Assembly: GCA_035504415.1 (NCBI GenBank)
Contig: DATJRY010000010.1
Span: forward strand, 242,159 to 306,158
Direction: 5' to 3'
Origin: Candidatus Sulfotelmatobacter sp.
GTDB lineage: Bacteria > Vulcanimicrobiota > Vulcanimicrobiia > Vulcanimicrobiales > Vulcanimicrobiaceae
Length of the DNA stretch: 64,000 bases
Part shown: piece after piece, positions 62,976 to 64,000 of the stretch
Layout of the letters: every line of letters starts with the position of its first letter
Numbering within the stretch: position 1 is the first letter of the stretch
Translations under genes and position numbers: made by a program
The notes under the pieces: generated by a model
What the model was told of the DNA's origin: nothing
What the model saw: the letters and a program-made list of their open reading frames with translations, nothing else
Databases searched by the model: none

Positions 62976-64000
62976 ATGGCTCTGACCGAACCCCGCCAGG
63001 CGACCGGGATGACGTATTACGAGAACGCGCTCGACGCCGTCGGCCACACCCCGCTCATCCGTCTGCATCGCGTGATCGACGGTGCGGCGTGCTTCGTCTT
63101 GGCCAAAGTCGAATACGTGAATCCCGGCGGGTCGGTCAAGGATCGTCCTGCCGTCGCGATGATCGAGGACGCGGAGCGCCGCGGCATCCTCAAACCGGGC
63201 GCCACCATTATCGAGGCGACCTCGGGCAATACCGGTACCGGCCTCGCGATGGCGGCCGCGATCCGCGGCTACCGGTGCATCCTGGTGATGCCCGACAAGA
63301 TGTCCTCGGAGAAGATCGACCTGCTCAAGGCGTACGGCGCCGAGGTCGTGATCACGCCGACGAACGTCCCCAACGACTCGCCCGAGTCGTACTACGGCGT
63401 CGCGAACCGGCTGACGGCCGAGATCCCCGGCGCGATCCAGCCCGACCAGTGGCACAACGCGATGAACCCGGGCGCGCACTACGTCACGACCGGCCCCGAG
63501 ATCTGGGAACAGACGGCCGGCAAGATCACCCACTTCGTGAGCGGGATGGGCACCGGCGGCACGATCTCCGGCACCGCGCGCTACCTCAAGGAAAAGAACC
63601 CGCGGCTGGTCGTCGTCGGCGCCGATCCGGAAGGTTCGATCTACAGCGGCGACACGCCGAAGTCGTACAAGGTCGAAGGGATCGGGATGAGCTACCTCCC
63701 GCAGACCGTCGACATGCGCGTCATCGATCAGATCATGCGCATCACCGACAAGGACAGCTTCCTCATGGCGCGGCGGATCGCGCGCGAGGAAGGCTTGCTC
63801 GTCGGCGGCTCCTCGGGTACGGCGGTCGCGGCCGCCGTGCGCGTCGCGCACGACCTCCCGGCCGAAGCCGTGATGGTCGTCATGATGCCCGACTCGGGAC
63901 GCGGCTACATGTCGAAGATCTTCAACGACGAATGGATGCGCGTCAACGGCTTCCTCGAGGACGAGCGCCGGAAGGAGACCGTCGGCGACGTGCTGCGCAC
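62976..64000 (+). CDS. cysteine synthase / cystathionine beta-synthase, truncated by window end
   Basis: The frame opens at ATG 62976 (ATG 63009 is an alternative) and is still open at base 64000, 341 codons in. It is a fold type II PLP enzyme: HTPLIRLHRV, NPGGSVKDRPA with the PLP Lys, EATSGNTGTGLAMAAAI, VSGMGTGGTISGTARYLKE, GGSSGTAVAAAVRVA and MMPDSGRGYMSKIFNDEWM. The last motif and the remaining length favour a cystathionine beta-synthase-like enzyme carrying CBS domains beyond the window. O-acetylserine sulfhydrylase is possible. It ties to cysDNC through sulfur metabolism. Confidence 0.93.
   Translation, partial: MALTEPRQATGMTYYENALDAVGHTPLIRLHRVIDGAACFVLAKVEYVNPGGSVKDRPAVAMIEDAERRGILKPGATIIEATSGNTGTGLAMAAAIRGYRCILVMPDKMSSEKIDLLKAYGAEVVITPTNVPNDSPESYYGVANRLTAEIPGAIQPDQWHNAMNPGAHYVTTGPEIWEQTAGKITHFVSGMGTGGTISGTARYLKEKNPRLVVVGADPEGSIYSGDTPKSYKVEGIGMSYLPQTVDMRVIDQIMRITDKDSFLMARRIAREEGLLVGGSSGTAVAAAVRVAHDLPAEAVMVVMMPDSGRGYMSKIFNDEWMRVNGFLEDERRKETVGDVLR

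Noticed and set aside
3..64000. Insertion sequences, integrases, prophage genes or defence systems
   Set aside because: No transposase, recombinase, capsid, Cas or restriction motifs were found on either strand; the only module of this kind is the RelE-type pair.

Overview
The window is a gene-dense, high-GC bacterial chromosome segment with almost no intergenic space. Ribosomal, SRP, fatty-acid and RNase P genes are mixed with many secreted beta-propeller, peptidase and hypothetical genes. The combination of a diderm-like secretome (lipoproteins, S9 peptidases, an orphan molybdate-type binding protein), CysD/CysNC, a membrane-anchored YvcK with RapZ, and APPYTGTP-repeat lipoproteins suggests a poorly cultured phylum. 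Eremiobacterota (WPS-2) is my best guess, but this is an inference that needs a 16S or marker-gene placement. I see no insertion sequence, prophage, CRISPR array or integron. No stretch over 300 bases lacks a gene or RNA.

Layout. 0-3.5 kb: end of an alpha/beta hydrolase, an SDR, a LigB-type dioxygenase, FabF and a CGNR regulator. 3.9-8.8 kb (minus): a coupled run of methyltransferase, TauE/SafE permease, a plant/cyanobacterial-type phosphoribulokinase homologue and a two-subunit 2-oxoacid:ferredoxin oxidoreductase, followed on the plus strand by an acyl-CoA ligase. 10.6-11.8 kb: a RelE-type toxin with an apparent 3' frameshift, a candidate antitoxin and a cytidylate-kinase-like protein. 12.0-18.7 kb (minus): CHAD, two-lobed retropepsin, CoA-type NUDIX, S9 peptidase, SDR and esterase, mostly joined by overlapping stop/start codons. 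18.7-28 kb: DUF2252, GNAT, a large Asp-box propeller, a PPYTGTP-repeat lipoprotein, YihY and secreted hypotheticals. 28-34.4 kb (minus): the core operon DUF177-rpmF-fabH-fabD-fabG-acpP-ffh-rpsP-khpA-rimM behind one clear sigma-70-like promoter. 34.5-35.6 kb (plus): three small unrecognised genes, two sharing a coiled-coil tail; this is the best candidate for an undescribed system. Then tRNA-Ile, an EAL phosphodiesterase with a dead GGDEF, a divergent STAND/BTAD regulator, cysD-cysNC, a prolyl oligopeptidase, tRNA-Ala(UGC), a ModA-like protein, membrane proteins, an MFS carrier and a FUSC exporter. 53.9-59.5 kb: tRNA-Ala(GGC), an RraB-like protein, RNase P RNA with its promoter, a DUF2723 membrane protein read in frame into a DUF1858 protein, DUF2203, rapZ and yvcK. 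59.5-64 kb: two paralogous secreted proteins, glycerate kinase, a small lipoprotein, DUF5069 and a cysteine synthase/CBS gene cut by the window end.

Expression logic. Most neighbours on one strand overlap by ATGA, GTGA or TGATG, implying translational coupling. Several tail-to-tail pairs share their last four bases. Clear promoters are few: TTGACA-N17-TACCAT for the rpmF/fab operon, TTGACA-N17-TAAACT for tRNA-Ile and TTGTCA-N17-TATCAT for rnpB. Two sites (relE 3' end; DUF2723/DUF1858 junction) look like single-base indels and one gene (rimM) lacks a normal start codon, so these should be confirmed from reads before biological interpretation.
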